From Streptomyces zinciresistens K42 (lineage in GTDB: Bacteria > Actinomycetota > Actinomycetes > Streptomycetales > Streptomycetaceae), in the NCBI RefSeq assembly GCF_000225525.1, contig NZ_AGBF01000015.1:1-64000 (forward strand): a stretch of 64,000 nt of DNA, in the 5' to 3' direction. The position numbers and the translations under genes were made by a program. Positions 44,509 to 52,177 of this stretch are shown one piece after another; position 1 is the first letter of the stretch, and every line of letters begins with the position of its first letter. Below the pieces are notes generated by a model. The model was not told the origin of the DNA, made no database searches, and saw only the letters and a list, made by a program, of their open reading frames with translations.

Positions 44509-45306
44509 ATGGCACCGACACCGACCGGACATCGCAGGACGCGCGTCCACGTGGTCAGCGACGTCCACGGCAACGCCCGCGACCTGGCCAGGGCCGGTGA
44601 GGGCGCGGACGCCCTGATCTGTCTGGGCGACCTGGTGCTGTTCCTGGACTACGCCGACCACTCGCGCGGCATCTTCCCCGACCTGTTCGGCGTGGAGAAC
44701 GCCGACCGCATCGTCGAGCTGCGCACCGCCCGGCGCTTCGAGGAGGCCCGCGAGCTCGGCACCCGGCTGTGGGCCGGGATCGGCTCGGACCGGGCGGCGG
44801 TGATCGAGAAGGCGGTGCGCAAGCAGTACGCCGAGATGTTCGCGGCGTTCCCCACACCGACGTACGCCACCTACGGCAATGTCGACATGCCGCCCCTGTG
44901 GCCGGAATACGCCGGAGCCGGCACCACCGTGCTGGACGGCGAGCGGGTGGAGATCGGCGGCCGGGTCTTCGGCTTCGTCGGCGGCGGACTGCGCACCCCC
45001 ATGCGCACGCCGTACGAGATCGGCGACGAGGAGTACGCCGCGAAGATCGAGGCCGTCGGCGAGGTCGACGTGCTGTGCACGCACATCCCGCCGGAGGTGC
45101 CGGAACTGGTCTACGACACCGTCGCGCGGCGCTTCGAGCGGGGCAGCCGGGCGCTGCTGGACGCGATCCGCCGCACCCGCCCCCGCTACGCGCTCTTCGG
45201 CCATGTCCACCAGCCGCTCGTGCGCAGGATGCGGATCGGCGCGACCGAGTGCGTGAACGTCGGGCACTTCGCCGGGTCCGGGAAGCCGTGGGCACTGGAG
45301 TGGTGA
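44509..45306 (+). CDS. Calcineurin-like metallophosphoesterase
   Basis: The 265-residue protein has all binuclear-metal motifs: VHVVSDVHGNA (DxH), LICLGDLVLFLDY (GDxxx), YGNVDMP (GNxD), LCTHIPPEV, and FGHVHQPLVRRM (GHxH). Between motifs it has an insertion of about 60 residues (110-165). The substrate is unknown; related proteins hydrolyse nucleotides or phosphoesters. The ATG at 44509 is preferred to the TTG at 44500 because a TACCCT -10 box is suitably spaced for leaderless initiation. Confidence 0.88.
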   Translation: MAPTPTGHRRTRVHVVSDVHGNARDLARAGEGADALICLGDLVLFLDYADHSRGIFPDLFGVENADRIVELRTARRFEEARELGTRLWAGIGSDRAAVIEKAVRKQYAEMFAAFPTPTYATYGNVDMPPLWPEYAGAGTTVLDGERVEIGGRVFGFVGGGLRTPMRTPYEIGDEEYAAKIEAVGEVDVLCTHIPPEVPELVYDTVARRFERGSRALLDAIRRTRPRYALFGHVHQPLVRRMRIGATECVNVGHFAGSGKPWALEW

Positions 45307-45491
45307 GCCGGCGGGTCCGCGCGGCGAAGCCCCCGCCGCCGCGGCGGCGGGCCGATCCGGGCCCGCGCGGCGCCTGCGCGCCGTCGGCCCAGGTGGGGTG
45401 AGCCCGGCGGGCCGGGCGCGCGGTAGCCTTCACGCTGCGCAGGCGTGCGCACCACGACTTCTTACCGGCCCGCTTCTGAGGAGCCACGGCG

Positions 45492-45929
45492 ATGGCGGAA
45501 CACACCAGCTCGAGCATCACGATCGAGGCGGCACCGGCCGACGTCATGGGGGTGATCTCCGACTTCGCCCGCTACCCCGACTGGACCGGCGAGGTGAAGG
45601 AGGCGAAGGTCCTCCAGACCGACGACGCGGGCCGCGCCGAGCAGGTCCATCTCGTCATGGACGCCGGGGCGATCAAGGACGACCAGGTGCTCGCGTACAC
45701 CTGGACCGGTGAGCACGAGGTGTCCTGGACGCTGGTGAAGTCCCAGATGCTCCGCTCGCTCGACGGGTCGTACGTCCTCGCCCCGGCGGGCGCCGCCACC
45801 GAGGTCACCTACCGGCTGACGGTGGACGTCAAGATCCCGATGCTCGGGATGATCAAGCGCAAGGCGGAGAAGGTCATCATCGACCGGGCGCTCGCGGGCC
45901 TGAAGAAGCGGGTCGAGTCGGACAGGTAG
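45492..45929 (+). CDS. SRPBCC/START-like lipid-binding family protein
   Basis: The 145-residue protein has the SRPBCC pattern: SSITIEAAPADVMGVISDFARYPDWTGEVKEAKV, then antiparallel strands and a long C-terminal helix (IKRKAEKVIIDRALAGLKKRVE). Such proteins form a deep hydrophobic cavity for lipids or polyketides. A GAGGAG site precedes the ATG. It lies 69 bp ahead of the ArsA-like gene and is probably cotranscribed with it. Mycobacteria have a similar protein (Rv2185c) in this neighbourhood, from memory. Confidence 0.87.
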   Translation: MAEHTSSSITIEAAPADVMGVISDFARYPDWTGEVKEAKVLQTDDAGRAEQVHLVMDAGAIKDDQVLAYTWTGEHEVSWTLVKSQMLRSLDGSYVLAPAGAATEVTYRLTVDVKIPMLGMIKRKAEKVIIDRALAGLKKRVESDR

Positions 45930-45997
45930 CGGGCAGGCGGCCCCGCCCGCTCCCGCGGGGCCGGGCCGCGGCGCCGCGTCCGTTACGGTTCACCCCT

Positions 45998-47182
45998 ATG
46001 CGCACCATCCTGATCACAGGCCCCGGCGGCGCCGGCCGGACGACCGTCGCGGCGGCCACCGCGCTCGCGGCGGCCACCGCAGGCACCAGGACCCTCGTGC
46101 TGAGTGCCGACCGCACCGACACCCTGGGCGCGGCGCTCGGCGTGCGCACCGGACCGGCCCCCGCCGAGGCCGCCCCCGGGCTGACCGCCTGGCGCCCCGA
46201 CGCCGCCACCGGCTTCCGCGACGACCTCGCCGCCTTCCAGGAGCGCGCCGCCACCGCCCTCGACCTCCTCGGCGCCTCCCGGCTCGACCCCGAGGAGGTC
46301 ACCCCGCTGCCCGGCGCCGACGAGCTCGCGCTGCTGCGCGCCCTGCGCGACGCCGCCCTCGCCGAGGCGCACGACCTGCTCGTCGTCGACCTCCCCGCCG
46401 CCCCGCAGGCCCTCGCCCTGCTCGCCCTCCCCGAGGAACTGCGCCGCTATCTGCGCCGGCTGCTGCCGCCCGAGCGCCAGGCCGCCCGCGCGCTGCGGCC
46501 CGTGCTGGGCCGGCTGGCCGGCGTGCCGCTGCCCGCGGAGGGCCTGTACGAGACCACTGCCCGCTGGGACACGGAACTCGCCGCCGTGCAGGCCGTCCTC
46601 GCCGACCGGGGCACCGTCGTACGGCTGGTCGCCGAGCCCGGACCGGCCGGCGCCGACGCCGTGCGCGCCGCCCGGCTCGCCCTCGCCCTGCGCGGCCTGC
46701 GCCCCGACCTGCTGATCGCGAGCCGTGTCCTGCCGGAGGCGGAGGCCGGCGCGGGCAGCTGGCTCGGCGGCCCCGTCGCCCAGCAGCGCAAGGTCCTGGA
46801 GGAGTGGGCGGAGAGCCACGACGTGCACGGCGTGGCCCACCTCGGCCGGGACCCGCGCGGCGCCGACGACCTCGCCGCGCTGGACGCCCCCCTGGGCGAG
46901 GGCACCTCGTCAGCCGTCGAGTGGCCCGTCACCGAGGAGTCCGACGCCGACGGCGGCGGCCGGGTGCTCGTCTGGCGCATCCCGCTGCCCGGCGCGGCGC
47001 GCGACGCACTCGACCTCGTGCGGCGCGGCGACGAACTCGTCCTCACAGCCGGACAGTTCCGGCGTATCGTGCCCCTGCCGTCCGTGCTGCGCCGGTGCAC
47101 CGTCGCCGGGGCCGCGCTGCGCGAGGCGGAGCTGCGCATCCGGTTCACGCCGGACCCCGGTCTGTGGCCGCACGGCCGGTGA
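45998..47182 (+). CDS. ArsA/MinD-like P-loop protein with altered Walker A
   Basis: The 394-residue protein resembles ArsA/Get3-type deviant P-loop ATPases at its N-terminus (MRTILITGPGGAGRTTVAAATA). In the usual GKGGxGKTT motif the signature lysine is Pro here (position 9) and the main P-loop lysine is Arg (position 14), so ATP hydrolysis is doubtful. A Walker B-like strand is DLLVVDLPAAPQ (about 128-139). The C-terminal half has an extra small domain (RVLVWRIPLPGAARDALDLVRRG), as in actinobacterial ArsA homologues. It follows the SRPBCC gene. Confidence 0.8.
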   Translation: MRTILITGPGGAGRTTVAAATALAAATAGTRTLVLSADRTDTLGAALGVRTGPAPAEAAPGLTAWRPDAATGFRDDLAAFQERAATALDLLGASRLDPEEVTPLPGADELALLRALRDAALAEAHDLLVVDLPAAPQALALLALPEELRRYLRRLLPPERQAARALRPVLGRLAGVPLPAEGLYETTARWDTELAAVQAVLADRGTVVRLVAEPGPAGADAVRAARLALALRGLRPDLLIASRVLPEAEAGAGSWLGGPVAQQRKVLEEWAESHDVHGVAHLGRDPRGADDLAALDAPLGEGTSSAVEWPVTEESDADGGGRVLVWRIPLPGAARDALDLVRRGDELVLTAGQFRRIVPLPSVLRRCTVAGAALREAELRIRFTPDPGLWPHGR

Positions 47183-47239
47183 AGCAGGTACGCCCGTTCG
47201 GGTAACGTCGTAGGGACGAACCGTAGTCAGGAGTCCGTC

Positions 47240-47737
47240 ATGAGCGAAGAGCTCCCCCCGTCCGACGCCACGGGGCGCCCGGCCGGCGACGAGGCACGGG
47301 CGACCGACGCCGACGCCTGGGCGACGGCGTGCGCCGAGGACCTCGCCGAGGAGAAGGCCCGCCGCCGCGCCGCGTACGGAACGCCCCCCGGCTCGGCCGC
47401 CGAGGAACTGCGCAAGTTCGTCGACGCCGTCGCGGACAAGCTGTCCACCCTCCAGTCCCCGCTGCTCGGCGCGGTCGCGGGACCCGCCGCCCAGCAGGTC
47501 GTCAAACAGGTCGTGGAGCAGGCCAGGGCCGCCGTCGAACCCGTCATCGAGCGCAACCCCGGCGTCTTCGACCACCTGGCGGCGGCCGGCGGCGAACTCC
47601 TCGCCGCCTACCGCTCCGCCGTCCAGGACCAGGAGCGCCGCTGGACCACCGGCGAGAGCACCGGACCGCGGGACCCGGGCCGGCGCCGCGACGGCGACGA
47701 CGGCGACGGGCCGGGCGAGCGCATCGACCTCGACTGA
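47240..47737 (+). CDS. DUF5304 family protein
   Basis: The 165-residue soluble protein has an acidic N-terminus, a central helical region (about 45-125, AAEELRKFVDAVADKLSTLQ and QQVVKQVVEQARAAVEPVIE) and a disordered charged tail. This layout fits the Streptomyces DUF5304 family, of unknown function. AGGAG lies 7 nt before the ATG. It is 57 bp behind the ArsA-like gene and may share its transcript. The helical middle could pack against that protein, which is speculation. Confidence 0.8.
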   Translation: MSEELPPSDATGRPAGDEARATDADAWATACAEDLAEEKARRRAAYGTPPGSAAEELRKFVDAVADKLSTLQSPLLGAVAGPAAQQVVKQVVEQARAAVEPVIERNPGVFDHLAAAGGELLAAYRSAVQDQERRWTTGESTGPRDPGRRRDGDDGDGPGERIDLD

Positions 47738-47840
47738 GGGCCCGTGCCCGCCCGCGTCCGCCGGACGGACGACGGGAACCCGCGGTCAGGGCCTCGGGTA
47801 CGGTTGGCCGTAGCGGGGCTCGACCGAAACTGAGGGATTC

Positions 47841-48794
47841 ATGGGACTCACCATCGGCGTCGACATCGGCGGCACGAAGATCGCGGCCGGTGTGGTCGAC
47901 GAGGAAGGCAACATCCTCTCGACCCACACGGTGCCGACCCCGGGCACGCCCGAGGGCATCGTGGACGCGATCGCCTCCGCGGTGGACGGGGCGCACGCCG
48001 GCCATGAGATCGTCGGCGTGGGCATCGGTGCGGCCGGTTACGTCAACCGCCAGCGCTCCGAGGTCTACTTCGCGCCCAACATCGACTGGCGCAACGAGCC
48101 GTTGAAGGAGAAGGTCGAGGCCCGCGTGGGCCTCCCCGTCGTCGTGGAGAACGACGCCAACGCGGCGGCGTGGGGCGAGTACAGGTTCGGCGCGGGCAAG
48201 GGCCACCGCAACGTCATCTGCATCACCCTGGGCACCGGCCTCGGCGGCGGCATCATCATCGGCAACAAGCTGCGCCGCGGGCACTACGGCGTGGCCGCCG
48301 AGTTCGGCCACATCCGCATGGTGCCGGACGGCCTGCTGTGCGGCTGCGGCAGCCAGGGCTGCTGGGAGCAGTACGCCTCGGGGCGCGCCCTCGTGCGCTA
48401 CGCCAAGCAGCGCGCCAACGCCACCCCGGAGAACGCCGAGATCCTGCTCGCCCTCGGCGACGGCAGCCCCGAGGGCATCGAGGGCAAGCACATCTCCGTG
48501 GCGGCCCGGCAGGGCGACCCGGTCGCGGTCGACTCCTACCGTGAGCTCGCCCGCTGGGCCGGCGCCGGTCTCGCCGACCTGGCCTCCCTGTTCGACCCGT
48601 CCGCGTTCATCGTCGGCGGCGGGCTCTCGGACGAGGGCGAGCTGGTCCTCGACCCGATCCGCAAGTCCTACAAGCGCTGGCTGGTCGGCGGCAACTGGCG
48701 GCCGGTCGCCGAGGTGATCGCCGCCCAACTCGGCAACAAGGCGGGCCTGGTGGGCGCGGCGGACCTGGCCCGGGAGCCCGACCCGATCATGTGA
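47841..48794 (+). CDS. glkA: ROK-family glucokinase
   Basis: GlkA phosphorylates glucose with ATP and in Streptomyces is central to carbon catabolite repression. The 317-residue protein has the phosphate motif VDIGGTKIAAGVV (residues 8-20), the substrate block VVENDANAAAWGEYRFGAG, the adenosine motif ITLGTGLGGGIIIG, and the ROK zinc motif CGCGSQGCWEQYASG. The lack of an N-terminal helix-turn-helix separates it from ROK repressors. pfkA lies about 6 kb away, so two early glycolytic steps are in one region. Confidence 0.95.
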   Translation: MGLTIGVDIGGTKIAAGVVDEEGNILSTHTVPTPGTPEGIVDAIASAVDGAHAGHEIVGVGIGAAGYVNRQRSEVYFAPNIDWRNEPLKEKVEARVGLPVVVENDANAAAWGEYRFGAGKGHRNVICITLGTGLGGGIIIGNKLRRGHYGVAAEFGHIRMVPDGLLCGCGSQGCWEQYASGRALVRYAKQRANATPENAEILLALGDGSPEGIEGKHISVAARQGDPVAVDSYRELARWAGAGLADLASLFDPSAFIVGGGLSDEGELVLDPIRKSYKRWLVGGNWRPVAEVIAAQLGNKAGLVGAADLAREPDPIM

Positions 48795-48795
48795 C

Positions 48796-48863
48796 GGCGA
48801 CCGCCGGGTGACCCCGGAGGGGCGCGGGACTGCGCGACGAGCCACGAGCAACCGGCGGTCGCG
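48796..48863. repeat. Streptomyces-type intergenic repeat with terminator-like stem
   Basis: An 11-bp inverted repeat (48797-48807 with 48852-48862) surrounds the stretch GAGGGGCGCGGGACTGCGCG ACGAGCCACGAG. To my recollection, near-identical GGGGCGCGGGGAACTGCGCGA-type units are scattered widely between Streptomyces genes. It begins just after the glkA stop and may serve as its terminator. Confidence 0.6.
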
Positions 48864-48905
48864 CCAGCCCTCGCGCCCCGTGCCGCGCGGCGTACATTGA
48901 TCCAC

Positions 48906-49652
48906 ATGGCGCCGCTCCCTGAGTCCCGCACCGACCCCGACGGTTCAGCCCTCGTACGCGTCCTGAGCTACAACGTCCGCTCCCTGCGCGACGACACCGA
49001 CGCCCTCGCCCGCGTGATCTCCGCCTGCGAGCCCGACCTGGTCCTCATCCAGGAAGCCCCCCGCTTCTTCCGCTGGCGCAAGAAACTCGCCCGGCTGGCC
49101 CGCGCCGCCGACCTCGTGATCCTCACGGGCGGCGCCCCGGCCGCCGGGCCCGCGATCCTGTGCGGGCTCAGGGCGAGGGTGGAGCGGACCGAGGACGTCC
49201 TGCTGCCGCTCACCCCGGGGCTGCACCGGCGCGGTTTCGCCACGGCGGTGGTCCGCTTCGGCGGCGCCCGGCTCGGCGTGCTGAGCTGTCATCTCTCCCT
49301 GGACCGCGAAGAACGGTACGCGCAGGCGGGCATGTTGCTCGACCGGCTCGCCGGGCTCGGCGTTCCGCACGCCGTCGCGGGCGGCGACCTCAACGAACGT
49401 CCCGAGGGGCGGGCCTTCGGCCGTCTCACCGAGACCCTCCAGGACTGCTGGGCCGTGGCCCCCTGGGGCGCGGAGGACACCTGGATCGGCGACGCGCCCC
49501 ACCGCCGTATCGACGCGGTCCTCGCGACCGAGGGCGTCGAGGTGCTGGGCTGCGGCGTCCCGGCGGGCCTGCCCGGGGTGAGCGAGGCGGACCTGAGCGC
49601 GGGCACGGACCACCTCCCGGTGCTGGCCGCGCTCAAGATCCCCGCGTCCTAG
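48906..49652 (+). CDS. Endonuclease/exonuclease/phosphatase-fold protein
   Basis: The 248-residue protein has the EEP fold: RVLSYNVRSLRDD (Asn metal site), DLVLIQEAPRFF (catalytic Glu), VLSCHLSLDREERYAQ, HAVAGGDLNERPEG (GDxN) and the terminal GTDHLPVLAALKI (SDH-like). The substrate may be nucleic acid, phosphoinositide or another phosphodiester. TACATT (48893-48898) lies 7 nt before the ATG with no ribosome binding site, so a leaderless transcript is likely; the TTG at 48897 overlaps that box and is rejected. Confidence 0.88.
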   Translation: MAPLPESRTDPDGSALVRVLSYNVRSLRDDTDALARVISACEPDLVLIQEAPRFFRWRKKLARLARAADLVILTGGAPAAGPAILCGLRARVERTEDVLLPLTPGLHRRGFATAVVRFGGARLGVLSCHLSLDREERYAQAGMLLDRLAGLGVPHAVAGGDLNERPEGRAFGRLTETLQDCWAVAPWGAEDTWIGDAPHRRIDAVLATEGVEVLGCGVPAGLPGVSEADLSAGTDHLPVLAALKIPAS

Positions 49653-49737
49653 GGCCGCGGTGCAGGCGCACGGTGCCAGGCGGTCCGGCCGTCCGGGCCG
49701 CGCGCACCGGGGCGGACGCGGCCTGCCCCGGCACTGG

Positions 49738-50373
49738 CTAGACGACGGCTCCCCGGCCCGGGTCGCCGTCGTCCTCGTCGTCCGCCTTCATCCGCATCAC
49801 CAGCGTGGCGAAGCCGCCGATGAAGCCGCCGATGCCGAGCGTGGTGAGCCACCACGTCATCTCCCAGCCGAGCAGGACGGCGATCAGCAGCAGCACCGGC
49901 CCGCCGACCACCGCGAGCCAGGCGAACTTGGCGGTCGCGTCGGCGGCGGGCAGCGGGGGCGGCTCCGGCGGGACGAAGTGGCCCTCGTCGTCGGTCTCGA
50001 AGTCGTCCTCGGACGGCTCGGCCACGGAGTAGTCGCGCGGCCCGATCCCGGGGGCGAAGGCGACGGACGCGCCCAGCGGCACGGGGGGTTCGCCCGCGCC
50101 GGGCTCGTCGTCCTTCGTGCGCGTCTCGCCCGACTCGGTCCGCTCGGCCGCCGGCGCGGCGTCCGGCACTCCGCCCGCCTGGTCGTTCGTACCGGTTTCG
50201 AGCAGGGCCAGGTCCTCGACCGACTTGAACGGCTTGGTGCCGGGCGGGTCCGTCGGCTCGGTGCCGTACCCCGCGACGATCGCGGCCCAGGCGGCGTCCT
50301 CGTCGAACGGGACATGCTGCTCGTCGGGCTCGCCGTCCTCACGCCTCTCGCGGTCGGAGTCGTGCTCAGCCAC
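49738..50373 (-). CDS. Acidic protein with C-terminal membrane hairpin
   Basis: The 211-residue product is mostly an acidic, disordered cytoplasmic region (residues 1-140, with DEDAAWAAIVAGYGTE near the N-terminus). Two closely spaced helices (about 148-168 and 170-190, AWLAVVGGPVLLLIAVLLGW and WWLTTLGIGGFIGGFATLV) and a short acidic tail follow. No enzymatic motif is present. The GTG at 50373 overlaps the end of the esterase gene, with GAAGGGA upstream, so it is coupled to that gene. Function unknown. Confidence 0.82.
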   Translation of the reverse strand: MAEHDSDRERREDGEPDEQHVPFDEDAAWAAIVAGYGTEPTDPPGTKPFKSVEDLALLETGTNDQAGGVPDAAPAAERTESGETRTKDDEPGAGEPPVPLGASVAFAPGIGPRDYSVAEPSEDDFETDDEGHFVPPEPPPLPAADATAKFAWLAVVGGPVLLLIAVLLGWEMTWWLTTLGIGGFIGGFATLVMRMKADDEDDGDPGRGAVV

Positions 50374-51142
50374 CTGTCGTCCCTTCCTCGCCGTCGCCGG
50401 TCGCGATCCGGTCGATGAATCCGAGGCTCTCCTCGACGATCCGGTCCGCGTCATGGTCCAACGTCGCCACATGACGGCTGTGTTCCAGGACGACCTCCGT
50501 CACGTCCGTGGACGACACCCGGCTCAGGACGCGGGCCGAGTCCGCGGCGGGCACCGTGCGGTCCTGCCGGCTGCGCATCAGCAGCAGCGGCTGGGTGACC
50601 TGGGGCAGATCGCCGTCGACCTGGCGCAAGAACGTCCGCAGCGAGTGGGCCGCGTGCAGCGGCACCCGGTCGTAACCGACCTCGACCGCGCCCTCCTTGG
50701 CGATGTCACCGGTGATCCCCGGCACCGTGCGCACGAGGTGCCGGGAGACCGGGAGGGTGCGCGCGAGCAGGCCGTGCACCTGGTTCGCCGGGTTGACGAC
50801 CAGTACGCCGGCCACCTCCTGCCCGTGCTTGGCGGCGAGCCGCAGGGCCAGGGCGCCGCCCATCGACAGTCCGGCCGCGAACACCTGGTCGCAGCGCTCG
50901 CGCAGGGCGCGCAGCTCGCGGTCCACCTCCGCGTACCAGTCCTGCCAGCCGGTGATCTGCAGGTCCTGCCAGCGGGTGCCGTGACCGGGCAGCAGCGGGA
51001 GCGCGACGGTCAGCCCGCGCTCGGCCAGCCGCTGTGCCCAGGGGCGCAGCGACTGCGGGGAACCGGTGAAGCCGTGGCAGAGCAGGACCCCGACCCCTCC
51101 GCCCTCGCGGCGGTACGGCTCGGCTCCAGGAAGGACCGGCAC
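50366..51142 (-). CDS. Alpha/beta-hydrolase (carboxylesterase / monoacylglycerol-lipase-like)
   Basis: This 258-residue enzyme has the oxyanion-hole HGFTGSPQSLRPWAQ, the nucleophile elbow AGLSMGG (Ser about 93), the acid in RSRQDRTVPAADS (Asp about 196) and the base in HSRHVATLDHD (His about 227). The closest match in pattern is bacterial Est30-type carboxylesterase or monoacylglycerol lipase. The GTG at 51142 is used. It diverges from an acyltransferase gene, so the pair may act on glycerolipids. A 9-bp tandem repeat lies 28 bp upstream of the start. Confidence 0.9.
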   Translation of the reverse strand: MPVLPGAEPYRREGGGVGVLLCHGFTGSPQSLRPWAQRLAERGLTVALPLLPGHGTRWQDLQITGWQDWYAEVDRELRALRERCDQVFAAGLSMGGALALRLAAKHGQEVAGVLVVNPANQVHGLLARTLPVSRHLVRTVPGITGDIAKEGAVEVGYDRVPLHAAHSLRTFLRQVDGDLPQVTQPLLLMRSRQDRTVPAADSARVLSRVSSTDVTEVVLEHSRHVATLDHDADRIVEESLGFIDRIATGDGEEGTTGG

Positions 51143-51169
51143 CTTACGGGCTCCCGTCAGGAGAGGGAC

Positions 51170-51223
51170 GACGTGGATGACGTGGATGACGCGGATGACG
51201 CGGACGACGCAGACGACGCGGAC
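51170..51223. repeat. Six tandem 9-bp repeats (GACGYGGAY-type) between divergent genes
   Basis: Units GACGTGGAT, GACGTGGAT, GACGCGGAT, GACGCGGAC, GACGCAGAC and GACGCGGAC run without gaps from 51170. They lie in the promoter gap between the esterase (minus) and the acyltransferase (plus). Copy-number change could shift promoter spacing. The stretch is open in one plus frame as Asp-Asp-Val/Ala, but no gene is supported there. Confidence 0.85.
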
Positions 51224-51345
51224 GGCCCGGAGTGCAGCCGGGTGTGCTTCACCGTACGCGACCGCACTGACACCGACCAGGGCCGCAGGGTCCTTCGACA
51301 GCGCCCCGGGTTAAGGTCTGACCGACAGACACAGGAGGCACTCGG

Positions 51346-52095
51346 TTGTTGTACGGCGCGATGAAGGTGGCCATCGGGGGACCGCTCAAGGTCGCTTTCC
51401 GGCCCTGGGTGGAGGGTCTGGAGAACGTGCCCGACGAGGGTGCGGCGATCCTGGCGAGCAATCACCTCTCCTTCTCCGACTCGTTCTTCCTGCCCGCGGT
51501 CCTCGACCGCAAGGTGACCTTCATCGCGAAGGCCGAGTACTTCACCACCCCGGGGGTCAAGGGCAGGCTGACGGCGGCCTTCTTCAAGGGGGTCGGCCAG
51601 CTGCCCGTGGACCGCTCGGGAGGGCGCGGCGCGGGGGAGGCCGCGATCAGGAGCGGGATAGAGGTGCTGGAGCGCGGCGAGTTGTTCGGCATCTACCCGG
51701 AGGGCACGCGCTCGCCCGACGGCCGGCTCTACCGGGGCAAGCCCGGCGGCCTCGCGCGCGTGGCGCTCGCCACCGGGGCGCCGGTCCTCCCCGTCGCCAT
51801 GATCGACACGGAGAAGATCCAGCCGCCCGGCCAGGTCGTGCCCAAGCTCATGCGGCCCGGCATCCGGATCGGGAAGCCGCTGGACTTCACCCGCTACCAG
51901 GGCATGGAGCACGACCGCTTCGTGCTGCGGGCGGTGACCGACGAGGTCATGTACGAGATCATGAAGCTCTCCGGCCAGGAGTACGTCGACATGTACGCGA
52001 CCGCCGCCAAGCGGCAGCTCGCGGAGGCGGCCAAGGCGGAGAAGGAACAGGCCAAGAAGACGAGGAAGGCCGACGAGGAGCGCGGCGGCGCCTAG
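51346..52095 (+). CDS. 1-acyl-sn-glycerol-3-phosphate acyltransferase (PlsC-like)
   Basis: The 249-residue protein has the acyltransferase motifs NHLSFSDSFFLP (NHxxxxD, about residues 38-49), GQLPVDRSGGRG, GIYPEGTRSPDG (EGTR) and VLPVAMI. It makes phosphatidate or acylates a related lipid at the membrane. A charged Lys/Ala/Glu C-terminal tail follows the catalytic fold. The TTG at 51346 has GGAGG 7 nt upstream; the next ATG at 51361 is too far from it. Mycobacterial Rv2182c is the apparent counterpart in the same neighbourhood. Confidence 0.92.
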   Translation: MLYGAMKVAIGGPLKVAFRPWVEGLENVPDEGAAILASNHLSFSDSFFLPAVLDRKVTFIAKAEYFTTPGVKGRLTAAFFKGVGQLPVDRSGGRGAGEAAIRSGIEVLERGELFGIYPEGTRSPDGRLYRGKPGGLARVALATGAPVLPVAMIDTEKIQPPGQVVPKLMRPGIRIGKPLDFTRYQGMEHDRFVLRAVTDEVMYEIMKLSGQEYVDMYATAAKRQLAEAAKAEKEQAKKTRKADEERGGA

Positions 52096-52177
52096 AGCTG
52101 TGCACCTCTCCGGTCACGGGACCGGACAGGGCGGTCCGGGCCGGTGAAGGCCCGGCCGGACAAAGGGGGGTGGGGGC

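Noticed and set aside
51170..51223. CRISPR-like or coding repeat
   Set aside because: The units are only 9 bp, contiguous and without spacers. The Asp-rich frame has no start signal.
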